Positions 41,846-50,085 of a stretch of DNA of 64,000 bases are shown piece by piece; within the stretch, counting starts at the first letter, position 1; every line of letters begins with the position of its first letter. The notes beneath the pieces were generated by a model that did no database searches, was not told the origin of the DNA, and saw only the letters and a list, made by a program, of their open reading frames with translations. Origin of the DNA: Thalassospira lucentensis (GTDB lineage: Bacteria; Pseudomonadota; Alphaproteobacteria; Rhodospirillales; Thalassospiraceae); NCBI RefSeq assembly GCF_032921865.1, contig NZ_CP136684.1, positions 3,011,001 through 3,075,000 of the forward strand, given 5' to 3'. Made by a program: the position numbers and the translations under genes.

Positions 41846-42595
41846 ATGACCTATAAACTGATTGCCTTTGATGGCGACGATACGCTGTGGCACAACGAAC
41901 CGCTGTTTCGTGACGCCCATATCCGCCTGCGCGAAATGCTTTCGCATTATGGCGATGCCGATACGGTCAATGATCGGCTCTATCAGGCGGAACTGGCCAA
42001 TCTTTCGATCTATGGATACGGCATCACGGGCTTTACCCTGTCGATGATCGAAACCGCGATCGAGCTTTCCGACAAGAAAATAAGTGCGGCCGAAATTCAT
42101 GAACTGGCCGAAATCGGCAAATCGATGCTGCGCGCGCCGACCCGCCTTATTGAAGGGGCCGAGGATGTTTTGCGCCATTATGCCGCCCATCCGGATCGCA
42201 AGGTCGTTCTGATCACCAAGGGCGATTTGATCGCCCAGCAGCTTAAAATCGAGCGTTCCGGCCTCGAAAGCCTGTTTGCCGGGGTCGAGATCGTCTCGGA
42301 AAAGGACCCGCTGACCTATCGCAATATCTTTGGCCGCTATGGTGTGGAGCCATCCGAGGCGGTGATGATCGGCAACTCGTTAAAGTCCGACATCCTGCCC
42401 GTCCTTGCGTGCGGTGGGTCTGCGATCCACATTCCCTATGAAATCACATGGGTCCACGAAATGGTCGATCAGACGGAAATCGATAATGATCATTTCGTCA
42501 CTGTCGAAAGCATCGCCGCGGTGCCCGAAAGCATCGAGAAACTTGAAGAGGACCTGCCTGCCTATGGCACGGTCGGGAGTATGGAAAATGTCTGA
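41846..42595 (+). CDS. HAD family hydrolase
   Basis: A 249-residue HAD phosphatase from ATG 41846. Motif I is FDGDDTLWHNEPLF with nucleophile Asp10 and acid Asp12 in DGDD order, motif II is VLITKGD, motif III lysine lies in EKDPLTY and motif IV is MIGNSLKSDILP, of the type found in pyrimidine 5'-nucleotidase-like HAD proteins. Substrate unknown. The end overlaps the DUF1244 gene by 8 bp, and an acylphosphatase follows, suggesting a small operon around phosphoryl compounds. Confidence 0.88.
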   Translation: MTYKLIAFDGDDTLWHNEPLFRDAHIRLREMLSHYGDADTVNDRLYQAELANLSIYGYGITGFTLSMIETAIELSDKKISAAEIHELAEIGKSMLRAPTRLIEGAEDVLRHYAAHPDRKVVLITKGDLIAQQLKIERSGLESLFAGVEIVSEKDPLTYRNIFGRYGVEPSEAVMIGNSLKSDILPVLACGGSAIHIPYEITWVHEMVDQTEIDNDHFVTVESIAAVPESIEKLEEDLPAYGTVGSMENV

Positions 42596-42971
42596 TTGCG
42601 CCGGTTCGGAAATGTCGACCGAAGCATCCCTTGCCAATGGCCCTGCGGCAAATCTTGATCCGCAGACCAAGCTGGAACTTGAAGCCGCAGCCTTTCGCGG
42701 GCTTGTGCAGCATCTTCAGGACCGCAAGGATGTGCAGAATATCGATCTGATGAACCTTGCGGGTTTCTGCCGAAACTGCCTTGCCAAATGGTATCTGGCC
42801 GCGGCACGTGAACGCAACGTTCCGATGGATTATGATGGTGCGCGCGAAGTGGTCTACGGCATGACCTATGATGAATGGAAAGACAATCATCAGGCCCCGG
42901 CAAGCGCCGAACAGAAACAGAAGTTTCAGGACACCGCCCATCTGCACGCCAATATCCCCGGCGCGAAATAA
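42588..42971 (+). CDS. DUF1244 domain protein
   Basis: The 127-residue protein carries the family segment AAAFRGLVQHLQDRKDVQNI, then DLMNLAGFCRNCLAKWYLAA and REVVYGMTYDEWK. CRNC is a conserved pair of cysteines. DUF1244 has solved structures but no settled function. I start at ATG 42588, which overlaps the HAD stop by 8 bp and has GGGAG 7 bp upstream; ATG 42612 is an alternative. The overlap suggests translational coupling. Confidence 0.88.
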   Translation: MSDCAGSEMSTEASLANGPAANLDPQTKLELEAAAFRGLVQHLQDRKDVQNIDLMNLAGFCRNCLAKWYLAAARERNVPMDYDGAREVVYGMTYDEWKDNHQAPASAEQKQKFQDTAHLHANIPGAK

Positions 42972-43008
42972 AAGTCGCGAAGTAAACATCACACCAAAGG
43001 ATGTTGTC

Positions 43009-43323
43009 ATGACCACCACCGAACCAGACCCGCAAACCGGCACCGGAAACATTTCCGTTCATGCCCGGATTGAAGGCCGGGTGCAGGGCGTGTGGTATCG
43101 CGCCTGGACGGTCGAGGAAGCGCGCAAACGCGATCTGACCGGCTGGGTGCGCAACCGTGCGGATGGCACGGTCGAAGCCCTGTTTTGTGGCCCGGTCGCC
43201 GGGGTGCAATCCATGATTGCCGCCTGTCACGAGGGCCCGATGCATGCCAATGTCACCCGCGTGCATGAAGAACCCGGCCTTGAAGACGGGTTCACCACTT
43301 TTGAAAAACACCCGACTGTCTGA
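43009..43323 (+). CDS. Acylphosphatase
   Basis: Acylphosphatases hydrolyse carboxyl-phosphate bonds such as those of acetyl- or carbamoyl-phosphate. The 104-residue protein from ATG 43009 (AAAGG upstream) has GRVQGVWYRAW with catalytic Arg31, and GWVRNRADGTVEAL with Asn49, the two residues required in the family. The first 14 residues are an unconserved tail. It is 37 bp after the DUF1244 gene, in the same operon. Confidence 0.93.
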   Translation: MTTTEPDPQTGTGNISVHARIEGRVQGVWYRAWTVEEARKRDLTGWVRNRADGTVEALFCGPVAGVQSMIAACHEGPMHANVTRVHEEPGLEDGFTTFEKHPTV

Positions 43324-43363
43324 CGACGGGCCGCCAGATTGGCGCCTTTATCCAATCGCGTTC

Positions 43364-43404
43364 AAAGCCTTTTTCCGCCCCTATGCAGAAAAAGGCTTTT
43401 TCTT
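43364..43404 (+). terminator. Intrinsic terminator after acylphosphatase
   Basis: AAAGCCTTTTTC (43364-43375) pairs with GAAAAAGGCTTT (43388-43399), 12 bp with a 12-base loop, followed by TTTC. It closes the HAD-DUF1244-acylphosphatase operon. Confidence 0.75.
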
Positions 43405-43515
43405 TGGTGCGGTGCGGTGGCATGCTCTTTCAATCCTGTCCGGCTGGTCAGCCCGCTATTTTGCGTATCGGGTGTGTGCAGGCCGGACCGGGAACCAAAC
43501 AGGGAGAATACAAAG

Positions 43516-44370
43516 ATGAAATTGACGACGAAATCATTTGGCGTTGCCGTTCTTCTGGCGGGTTCGGCCTTTGGCGCGTTTGGCGCACAGGCACAGGAAC
43601 CGGCACAGAATGACGGTCTGAACGCATCGCTTTGGTATCAGACCTCGGTCGAATACAAAACCACGGCCCTTTCGGTTTATGCCGGTGCGCAGCGTCTTCT
43701 CGATGCCGCGATTGGTGATCATGACTGGACCGCGGCCCTTGAACAGGATGGCAATTATTCGGCCAAGCCGCCGGCGATCATCCTTGATGTTGATGAAACC
43801 GTGCTCGATAACTCGGCCTATCAGTCATGGGTTGTGACGGCCAATACGTCTTACAGCTCCAAAACCTGGGCGGCATTTGTCGAAGATGCGATTTCAACCC
43901 CGACGCCGGGCGCGCTGGAACTGACCAAGGCCGCGGCTGACAAGGGCGTTGAAGTCTTCTATGTCACCAACCGCAAGGCCGCCGAAGAAGCCGCGACCAT
44001 CAAAAACCTGCAGGAATACGGCTTCCCTTACGCCGATGCGGACCATGTGATGGTGCGCGGTGAAAAGGAAGAATGGGGTTCCGCCAAGGCCACCCGTCGT
44101 GCGGCAGTTGCGGCTGATTTCCGTGTCATCATGATGTTTGGCGATAACTTCGGTGATTTCACCGACGATATCGATGGCACCATCGATGAACGCCTCGAAG
44201 TCATGGACAAATACGCGACCTATTGGGGGGAACGCTGGTTCATGCTGCCGAACCCGACCTATGGGTCATGGGAATCCGCGGCATTCGGCAATGACTGGAA
44301 AAAATCCCCCGAAGCCCGCCGTCAGGACAAGCTTGACGCGCTCAATAGCTGGTCGGGCCCGAAAGAATAA
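43516..44370 (+). CDS. Exported HAD acid phosphatase (class B / e(P4)-like)
   Basis: The 284-residue product from ATG 43516 (AGGGAG upstream) has a Sec signal peptide (MKLTTKSFGVAVLLAGSAFG, cleavage near AQA-QE) without a lipobox. It fits the HAD acid phosphatase family (PF03767-like): ASLWYQTSVEYKTTALSVYA, ILDVDETVLDNSAYQSW with Asp91/Asp93, FYVTNRKAAEE and MMFGDNFGDFTDD. Such enzymes are periplasmic or surface nucleotidases supplying phosphate or nucleosides. Confidence 0.9.
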   Translation: MKLTTKSFGVAVLLAGSAFGAFGAQAQEPAQNDGLNASLWYQTSVEYKTTALSVYAGAQRLLDAAIGDHDWTAALEQDGNYSAKPPAIILDVDETVLDNSAYQSWVVTANTSYSSKTWAAFVEDAISTPTPGALELTKAAADKGVEVFYVTNRKAAEEAATIKNLQEYGFPYADADHVMVRGEKEEWGSAKATRRAAVAADFRVIMMFGDNFGDFTDDIDGTIDERLEVMDKYATYWGERWFMLPNPTYGSWESAAFGNDWKKSPEARRQDKLDALNSWSGPKE

Positions 44371-44391
44371 TTTCTTTCGCATCTGACGATA

Positions 44392-44423
44392 GAAAGGGGG
44401 CGTGCCATGATCGGCGCGCCCCT
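44392..44423 (+). terminator. Imperfect hairpin after the acid phosphatase
   Basis: AAGGGGGCG pairs imperfectly (one bulge) with CGCGCCCCTT, followed by ATTTC. It is placed where a terminator is expected but the T run is short. Confidence 0.4.
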
Positions 44424-44550
44424 TATTTCATGACCCAGCGAAAGGCGCGTTTGAGTTCGGCTGTGCCGTTGTGATCGTACCAGCGGCCATGCGCATATCC
44501 ATCCGGAGCCATCGAGGCAACAAACATCCGCTGCAGCCACCGCCAAGTGG
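44423..44550 (-). pseudogene. Decayed duplicate of the DUF4336 gene 3' end
   Basis: Read on the minus strand, this stretch encodes AHGRWYDHNGTAELKRAFRW followed by VMK and a stop, nearly identical to the last residues of the intact DUF4336 gene at 45867-46616. Upstream it continues with a WRWL-x-R-x-F-x-x-SM-x-PDG segment matching the intact protein, but the part between is missing. The loss corresponds to 85 bp between two copies of CATGCGC (45932-45938 and 46017-46023 in the intact gene) plus 14 bp nearby, 99 bp in total. Homology fades by about 44550, and no start remains. Confidence 0.8.
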
Positions 44551-44645
44551 TTGAGAGGTCGTTCGGGCTTGCGGTCACGCTTTGACTGTTCTGGTGGGCA
44601 TGTCAAAAGAGGGGCATGGGCATTTCAGAGAGGGGCTAAATCAAA

Positions 44646-45668
44646 TCAGCAACCCTTATAGTTTTTAGCAACACACTCTTTCATAAGTATCTGTGCTGCG
44701 GAGATGTCAGCAGGTGTCATAAATTCTTCGACTTTTTCTCGAGATTTTAAATCAATATCTTCCCCTAAAGATGCCGAAATATTAAGCCACATGTACGCAG
44801 AGACGATATCTTTTGATACGCCGCGTCCGTCGGCAAACATGAATCCAAGATTTTTTTGAGCTTTTGCATGACCCTGTTCAGCGGCAAGGGTGTACCAACT
44901 CACGGCAGTCTTATCATCTTGTGGAACGCCTTCTCCGTCTTCATACATTTTCCCAAGATTGTTTTGTGCTTTTGCATGGCCCTGTTCAGCGGCAAGGGTG
45001 TACCAATTCACGGTAGTCTTATAGTCCTGTGGTACGCCGCGTCCGTCTTCATACATTGTCCCAAGATTGAATTGTGCCTCGGCAAGCCGCTGGTCAGCGG
45101 CAAGGGAGATCCACCTAAAAGCAGTCTGATCATCCTGAGGAGCACCTAGTCCGAAGTAATACCTGGCCCCAAGATTGTTTTGTGCTATTGCGTACCCCTG
45201 TTCAGCGGCAAGGGTGTACCACTTCACGGCAGTCTTATCATCTTTTGGAACACCTTCTCCGTTGGCATATATCACCCCGAGATTGTTTTGTGCTATTGCG
45301 TACCCCTGTTCAGCGGCAAGGGTGTACCATTTCACAGCAGTCTTATCATCCTGTGGTACGCCGCGTCCGTCGTCATACATCAGTCCAAGATTGTTTTGTG
45401 CTTCGGCAAGCCCCTGTTCAGCGGCACGGGTGTACCATTTCACGGCACTCTTATCATCCTGTGGAACACCCTGTCCTGCGTAATACATTGCCCCAAGATT
45501 GTTTTGTGCTTCGGCAAGCCCCTGTTCAGCAAGAGGAGTAAATTCTTTTACTGCAGTTGCAAAATCTTCGTTTCGTGTTGCAATTACCCCCTTTTGGAAG
45601 TGAGTGGCGCAACCAGGTAATGACATTATTATTAATAGAAAAACTGGTGTAATAAAGGAGAATCTCAC
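44646..45668 (-). CDS. Sel1-like repeat lipoprotein
   Basis: A 340-residue predicted lipoprotein: signal MRFSFITPVFLLIIMSLPGC with lipobox LPGC (Cys20). The mature part has seven 36-residue Sel1-like repeats (consensus AEAQNNLGxMYxDGxGVPQD followed by DKTAVKWYTLAAEQG), then a C-terminal cap with WLNISASLG. Such solenoids mediate protein contacts; the partner is unknown. Several repeats are almost identical as DNA (108-bp period), which shows recent tandem duplication. The gene lies between a decayed and an intact copy of a DUF4336 gene end. Confidence 0.9.
   Translation of the reverse strand: MRFSFITPVFLLIIMSLPGCATHFQKGVIATRNEDFATAVKEFTPLAEQGLAEAQNNLGAMYYAGQGVPQDDKSAVKWYTRAAEQGLAEAQNNLGLMYDDGRGVPQDDKTAVKWYTLAAEQGYAIAQNNLGVIYANGEGVPKDDKTAVKWYTLAAEQGYAIAQNNLGARYYFGLGAPQDDQTAFRWISLAADQRLAEAQFNLGTMYEDGRGVPQDYKTTVNWYTLAAEQGHAKAQNNLGKMYEDGEGVPQDDKTAVSWYTLAAEQGHAKAQKNLGFMFADGRGVSKDIVSAYMWLNISASLGEDIDLKSREKVEEFMTPADISAAQILMKECVAKNYKGC
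44856..45540. repeat. Tandem 108-bp repeats inside the Sel1-like gene
   Basis: The repeat units encoding the Sel1 motifs recur with a 108-bp period. For example the stretches beginning near 45175 and 45283 match over more than 60 bases with only scattered changes. Copy number could vary by slippage or recombination. Confidence 0.85.
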
Positions 45669-45738
45669 AATAACGTCCTTTGATATGGAATTGCCGAAGT
45701 ATTATTTGTTTTTTATTTCAGTGATTATTTTGGTAAAT

Positions 45739-45750
45739 ATTTTGCAAAAT
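45739..45750. promoter_or_regulatory. Palindrome upstream of the Sel1-like gene
   Basis: ATTTTGCAAAAT is a perfect 12-bp palindrome about 70 bp before the Sel1-like start. Its core TTTGCAAA resembles sites of ScfR/PccR-family regulators, but A+T-rich palindromes occur by chance in such DNA. On the minus strand TTGATT and AAATAA flank it at 17 bp, a weak promoter candidate. Confidence 0.3.
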
Positions 45751-45832
45751 CAAATCACCATTTTCAAACCCATATGCATATCTCTCCCCATGATCGTACG
45801 GTGAAACTCCCCTCAACGACTTGATGATATCA

Positions 45833-45858
45833 CATTACGCTCATGTTTGAGCGTAATG
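45833..45858. terminator. 11-bp hairpin after the DUF4336 gene
   Basis: CATTACGCTCA (45833-45843) and TGAGCGTAATG (45848-45858) form a perfect stem with a TGTT loop, 8 bp beyond the DUF4336 stop. There is no T run on either side. It may end or protect the DUF4336 message. Confidence 0.45.
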
Positions 45859-45866
45859 CGGCTGCT

Positions 45867-46616
45867 TTATCGCATCGCCCAACGAAAGGCGCGTTTAAGC
45901 TCGGCCGTGCCGTTGTGATCATACCAGCGGCCATGCGCGATAATCACCCGTTCCGGTGCCCAGTCGATCATCTGATTTACCGCCTTGCGAAGACTTTCCT
46001 TGTGTCCGGCAAAGGTCATGCGCATATCGCGTGGCGCGCAGCCATCCGGATCCATCGAGCCAAATATCCGCACCAGCCAGCGCCACACCGGGCTTTTGAT
46101 CTTGTGGGCCTCGAAATTCTCTATCAGGTCGGTCAGGATCAGGGTGTTTGATTTCGGGTGGTAAAATACCGCCTCGGACAAATAGCCGCCGCGTACCATC
46201 ACCTGTTCAATCTCGCCGGCCCATTCGCGTTCAACGCTGTCGGCAAGTTCGGCGTCAAACGATACCGTCATGCCGACCGATTTCGCCCGCTTCATCACAC
46301 CGGGCGCGCAGAAGCTTTGCGCTGCCGGATAGGCCGCCTGCCATTCCGGCACCCCGGCATAATGGATGGTGTTGGGCGCAATCAGACAGGCAACTTCGCC
46401 CAGCGCATCAACACGGGCCTTAAGCTCCGTCGTCAAACGGATCGGTGAATGGATAAACAGCTTGCCTGATGCCAGCCGGATGATCGTCATCCGGGTCGGA
46501 AACGGCAGTTTCATGCCGAGATACTGAAACCCGATCACCGGGCCATCCACGATCCAGATTTCGTCCCCGACGGCCTTGGGAACGTTTAGCGGATCATAGG
46601 TATCAATCGAAAACAT
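45867..46616 (-). CDS. DUF4336 domain protein
   Basis: The 249-residue protein has the DUF4336 pattern: DEIWIVDGPVIGFQYLGMKL near the N-terminus, RMTIIRLASGKLFIHSPI, CLIAPNTIHYAGVPEWQAAY and VRGGYLSEAVFYHPKSNTLI, ending IAHGRWYDHNGTAELKRAFR. The fold is metallo-beta-lactamase-like, but the classical HxHxDH motif is absent, so it may not be a hydrolase. No signal peptide. A decayed copy of its 3' end lies 1.3 kb away, on the other side of the Sel1-like gene. Confidence 0.85.
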   Translation of the reverse strand: MFSIDTYDPLNVPKAVGDEIWIVDGPVIGFQYLGMKLPFPTRMTIIRLASGKLFIHSPIRLTTELKARVDALGEVACLIAPNTIHYAGVPEWQAAYPAAQSFCAPGVMKRAKSVGMTVSFDAELADSVEREWAGEIEQVMVRGGYLSEAVFYHPKSNTLILTDLIENFEAHKIKSPVWRWLVRIFGSMDPDGCAPRDMRMTFAGHKESLRKAVNQMIDWAPERVIIAHGRWYDHNGTAELKRAFRWAMR

Positions 46617-46700
46617 CGCGGACCTTTTTGGGATGGGGTCTTTGGAGGAGGCTATTCCACTCCTTTGAAATCACAAGATTTTTGCAATTCGCATTTGTTT

Positions 46701-47279
46701 TTATTTGTTTGCGCTGACTTCATTGTCATCTGTCGGTAGGGCGATTGTAGAGGCAAAATATCTGCTTAAATGCATGAACAACACGAAAGCTATCGGGATG
46801 CCGTTTAGAAATGAGAAATTGGGGAAAAACAACCCTGTGGACGCAGAAAACCCAAAGCTCATGAAAGCCACGATCAATATCTCACAGGTCGGATTGTATC
46901 TACTTCTTAATAGAAATTCTGAGCCTATAACAATAATTACACCAATTATTCCGCTAGATATAAACACGCTTACGAATATCGAGGTGTGAATTGGGTCGGG
47001 TAAAAATGAAAATTCGAACATTTTATCCGCTTTGAAAACAAATATCGCACCAGCGAAATATGAGACGATAAGAGAAATTACAATCGCCAGAAAAACTGCA
47101 AGCGGAACTATAATTAATTTGGCGTCGTTTTTGTTTTGTGCATTTTTTGTATGAACAAGTATTGCCGTAAAACCGTAGCTGCCAAATAGCAGTATCAATG
47201 CTCCCAGATGTCCGAATGGGAGCAGAAATCCGGCAATAATAGGAAGACATAAATAGTAGCGCATTTCCGACGCCATCAT
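46701..47279 (-). CDS. Orphan membrane protein, A+T-rich
   Basis: A 192-residue hydrophobic protein with five to six predicted membrane segments (for example LCLPIIAGFLLPFGHLGALI, IIVPLAVFLAIVISLIVSYF, SIFVSVFISSGIIGVIIVIG). I do not recognise the family. Codon use is clearly A+T-richer than in the neighbours, suggesting recent transfer. ATG 47279 and the second ATG 47276 are equally possible starts. No conserved charged motif stands out. Confidence 0.65.
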   Translation of the reverse strand: MMASEMRYYLCLPIIAGFLLPFGHLGALILLFGSYGFTAILVHTKNAQNKNDAKLIIVPLAVFLAIVISLIVSYFAGAIFVFKADKMFEFSFLPDPIHTSIFVSVFISSGIIGVIIVIGSEFLLRSRYNPTCEILIVAFMSFGFSASTGLFFPNFSFLNGIPIAFVLFMHLSRYFASTIALPTDDNEVSANK

Positions 47280-47380
47280 GACCTCTAGGTGCGTTATTTA
47301 ACTATTTTTCTAACGTATTTCGCGTCTTGATTGTGAGGGGACATTAATGTGATGCAAGAAAATTTACGTAAACTTCTAAG

Positions 47381-48796
47381 CTAAATGACGATTTTGCCGG
47401 GGTTGAGCATTCCATCTGGATCAATCGCATCCTTGATCGCGCGCAATAATTTCATCTTTTCCGGGCTGGCATAGCGGGCCAGTTCATCAAGCTTCAGCTT
47501 GCCAATGCCATGTTCGGCACTGATCGATCCGCCAAGATCGGCAACAATGTCATGGATCAGGCGGTTAAGCGTTTCCCAGCAATCGAGAAATGCCTGTTTT
47601 TCCATCTCGACCGGCTGGGTGAAGTTGAAATGGATATTGCCATCACCAACATGGCCAAACGGGCAGGGGCGAATGCCCGGAATGAAATCACCGGCCGCGG
47701 CCATGCCGCGTGTCAGCAATTCCGGCACCTTGGAAACCGGAACCGATACATCATGCTTGATGCTGCCGCCTTCAAACCCCTGTGCCTCGGGGATGCCTTC
47801 GCGGATCGCCCAAAGATTGGCGCGCTGGGCCTCGGATTGTGCAAGCGTTGCATCGCTGGCAAGGCCCGCCTCAAGGGCGCTTTCGAGAAGGTCGCTTAGA
47901 ACCTCGTTCAAATCATCCTTGGGCCGTGACGAGGTCAGCTCGATCATCACATACCAGTCCGAGGGTGCGGCAAGCGGGGCAGATAGCCCCGGCAAATGGG
48001 CGATGGCCATATCATGGGCAAAGCCGCACAACAGCTCGAACGCGGCAATCGCATCACCGCTTTCACGTCGCGCAAGCGCCAGAAGGTCAAGGGCGGCATC
48101 GGGGCTGGGGACAGCCACCCAAGCGGTCGCGACATGGCGCGGCTTGGGAAACAGTTTCAGCGTTGCCTTGGTGATAATGCCAAGGGTGCCTTCCGCCCCG
48201 ATAAACAGATCGCGCAGATCATAGCCGGTATTGTCCTTGCGCAGGGATGACAGGCCGTTCCACACGCTACCATCGGGCAGAACGACTTCAAGCCCCAGAA
48301 CCAGATCACGCGCATTGCCATAACGAATGACGTTCAGCCCGCCCGCATTGGTCGCAAGATTGCCGCCAATCTGGCAGGAGCCCTCCGACCCAAGGCTTAG
48401 AGGGAAAAGAAGGTCACGGTCGCCTGCCGCATCCTGCACGGTTTGCAGGATCGCACCGGCCTCGACCGTTGCGGTGAAATCGCGGGCATCAATTTCAATG
48501 ATCCGGTTCATCCGTTTCAGGTTCAGGATCACCTCGGCGGCATTGGCAACCGCCCCGCCGCATCGCCCGGTATTGCCGCCCTGAGGCACAATCGCAATGC
48601 CATGTGTTGCACAGATCGCGACACATTTGGCGACTTCGTCGGTGTTGGCGGGGTAAAGCACCATGCCCGCGTCGCCAGCAAACTTGCCGCGGGCCTCGGC
48701 ATTATGGTTTGCCAGAATATCGGCCTCCATGCTCCAGCCTTTCGGGCCAAGGGCATCCTGAAGTTCCTTGATCGCGCTGGCGGGCAGGATGTGCAT
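47381..48796 (-). CDS. FAD-binding oxidase (D-2-hydroxyacid dehydrogenase / GlcD type)
   Basis: A 471-residue flavoenzyme of the VAO/PCMH fold. The FAD-binding half has VPQGGNTGRCGGAV (loop near 75-90), LGSEGSCQIGGNLATNAGGL and GAEGTLGIITKATL; the C-terminal half has SIKHDVSVPVSKVPEL, GHVGDGNIHFNFTQP and SAEHGIGKLK, as in D-2-hydroxyglutarate or D-lactate dehydrogenases. Substrate not determined. It is 34 bp downstream of the Sua5 gene on the same strand, probably one transcript. Confidence 0.88.
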   Translation of the reverse strand: MHILPASAIKELQDALGPKGWSMEADILANHNAEARGKFAGDAGMVLYPANTDEVAKCVAICATHGIAIVPQGGNTGRCGGAVANAAEVILNLKRMNRIIEIDARDFTATVEAGAILQTVQDAAGDRDLLFPLSLGSEGSCQIGGNLATNAGGLNVIRYGNARDLVLGLEVVLPDGSVWNGLSSLRKDNTGYDLRDLFIGAEGTLGIITKATLKLFPKPRHVATAWVAVPSPDAALDLLALARRESGDAIAAFELLCGFAHDMAIAHLPGLSAPLAAPSDWYVMIELTSSRPKDDLNEVLSDLLESALEAGLASDATLAQSEAQRANLWAIREGIPEAQGFEGGSIKHDVSVPVSKVPELLTRGMAAAGDFIPGIRPCPFGHVGDGNIHFNFTQPVEMEKQAFLDCWETLNRLIHDIVADLGGSISAEHGIGKLKLDELARYASPEKMKLLRAIKDAIDPDGMLNPGKIVI

Positions 48797-48830
48797 GGGG
48801 CTGTTTTCCGCTCGGCTGAGGTTGGAAGAA

Positions 48831-49838
48831 TTACGGGGTCGGATGAAGGGCGCGGGGCGCGCTGGCGCGTTTCATCCTGTCATTGATCGCAAGCCCAAGA
48901 CCGGTATCGGGGATCGGCGCAATCGCGATCCCGTCAAAGCGCGGCTGATCGGCTTCGTGCAGCTTGGCAAACAGGTTGGCGGCGGCTTCGCGGTCATCAC
49001 CGGTTTTCGAAAGCCACAGGACTTTATCAAACCCCTTGGTCACGCAATCCCCGAATGCCAGCAATATTTCATGGCCATATTTCTTCTGATCTGGTGCATC
49101 GGCATTCAGCCGCACCGGAAGGCCGGGCGCATAATGGCTGGTCAGCATGCCGGGGCTTTTGGGCGCATTGTCATCTGTTTCGGCCATCACGACGTCGCAT
49201 CCCAGAACTTCCGCCACCTGATCACGCGTAATCCCGCCGGGGCGCAGCATCACCACCTGATCGGTGGTAAGATCAATGACGGTGCTTTCAAGTCCGACCC
49301 CGCAGGGCCCGCCATCCAAGATCATGCCAATCGCATTGCCAAGGGATGCTGCTACATGGGCCGCCGTCGTCGGGCTGATCCGCCCGGACCGGTTGGCCGA
49401 AGGTGCTGCAATCGGGCGACCAACCGCACGCAATAATGCGCGCGCCATGTCATGTGCGGGCACACGCACCGCAATGCTTGGTAATCCGGCGGTGGTCAGG
49501 TGCGAAACCGTGCTGTCATCGCGTTTGGGCAAAACAAGGGTCAGGGCACCGGGCCAGAACGCATCGGCAAGCTTATCGGCACGCGCATCAAAAACCGCAT
49601 GCTGAGAGGCGGCATCGCGGTCAGGAAAATGGCTGATCAGCGGGTTGAAGCTTGGCCGTTGCTTGGCGGCAAAAATGCCTGCAACCGCATCGTCATTGGT
49701 GGCATCCGCGCCCAACCCGTAAACCGTTTCGGTCGGAAACGCGACAAGCTCGCCCGCGCGCAACTTGGCCGCGGCCTGTGTCAGGGCACCTTCGGAATAG
49801 GGGCGGATCGTCAAAGCCGGGGACATCAAGCATTCCAT
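48831..49838 (-). CDS. L-threonylcarbamoyladenylate synthase (Sua5/YwlC type)
   Basis: The enzyme makes threonylcarbamoyl-AMP for t6A37 modification of tRNAs reading ANN codons. The 335-residue protein has a YrdC domain (FPTETVYGLGADATND near 33-48, KQRPSFNPLISHF, PIAAPSANRSGRISPTTAAHV) and the extra C-terminal Sua5 domain with SPGMLTSHYAPGLPV. It is thus the long Sua5 type rather than short TsaC. ATG 49838 is used; ATG 49826 (MSPALTIRPY) is a good alternative. Confidence 0.92.
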   Translation of the reverse strand: MECLMSPALTIRPYSEGALTQAAAKLRAGELVAFPTETVYGLGADATNDDAVAGIFAAKQRPSFNPLISHFPDRDAASQHAVFDARADKLADAFWPGALTLVLPKRDDSTVSHLTTAGLPSIAVRVPAHDMARALLRAVGRPIAAPSANRSGRISPTTAAHVAASLGNAIGMILDGGPCGVGLESTVIDLTTDQVVMLRPGGITRDQVAEVLGCDVVMAETDDNAPKSPGMLTSHYAPGLPVRLNADAPDQKKYGHEILLAFGDCVTKGFDKVLWLSKTGDDREAAANLFAKLHEADQPRFDGIAIAPIPDTGLGLAINDRMKRASAPRALHPTP

Positions 49839-50085
49839 AAAAAATATAGCCTTGTGAAATACCTAGCGACGATAGGGCTTAATGACAAGCTGGAACCGAC
49901 TTTATCGCTGTTTGGATTGATCGAATGATCGTCCCGGTTTAGGGTGTCGCTCGCAGGAAGAACCCGATGATTGATCCCGGTTCGCACGTGGTGCGTGTCA
50001 AAGCCTGCATTCCTGATATCCGGCCTGCTGCAAACACCCGCTCAGGTCCTCGAAACGGTGTAATCCATCGCAAGGAGGGCCTTTT

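Noticed and set aside
44322-44606. 94-codon open frame on the minus strand near the Sel1-like gene
   Set aside because: It is in a different frame from the recognisable DUF4336 remnant and shows no family pattern. The remnant frame explains the stretch better.
45175-45620. CRISPR-like repeats or plus-strand ORFs in the Sel1-like gene
   Set aside because: The periodicity is 108 bp with no unique spacers and corresponds exactly to the 36-residue Sel1 motif. The plus-strand frames are shadows of it.
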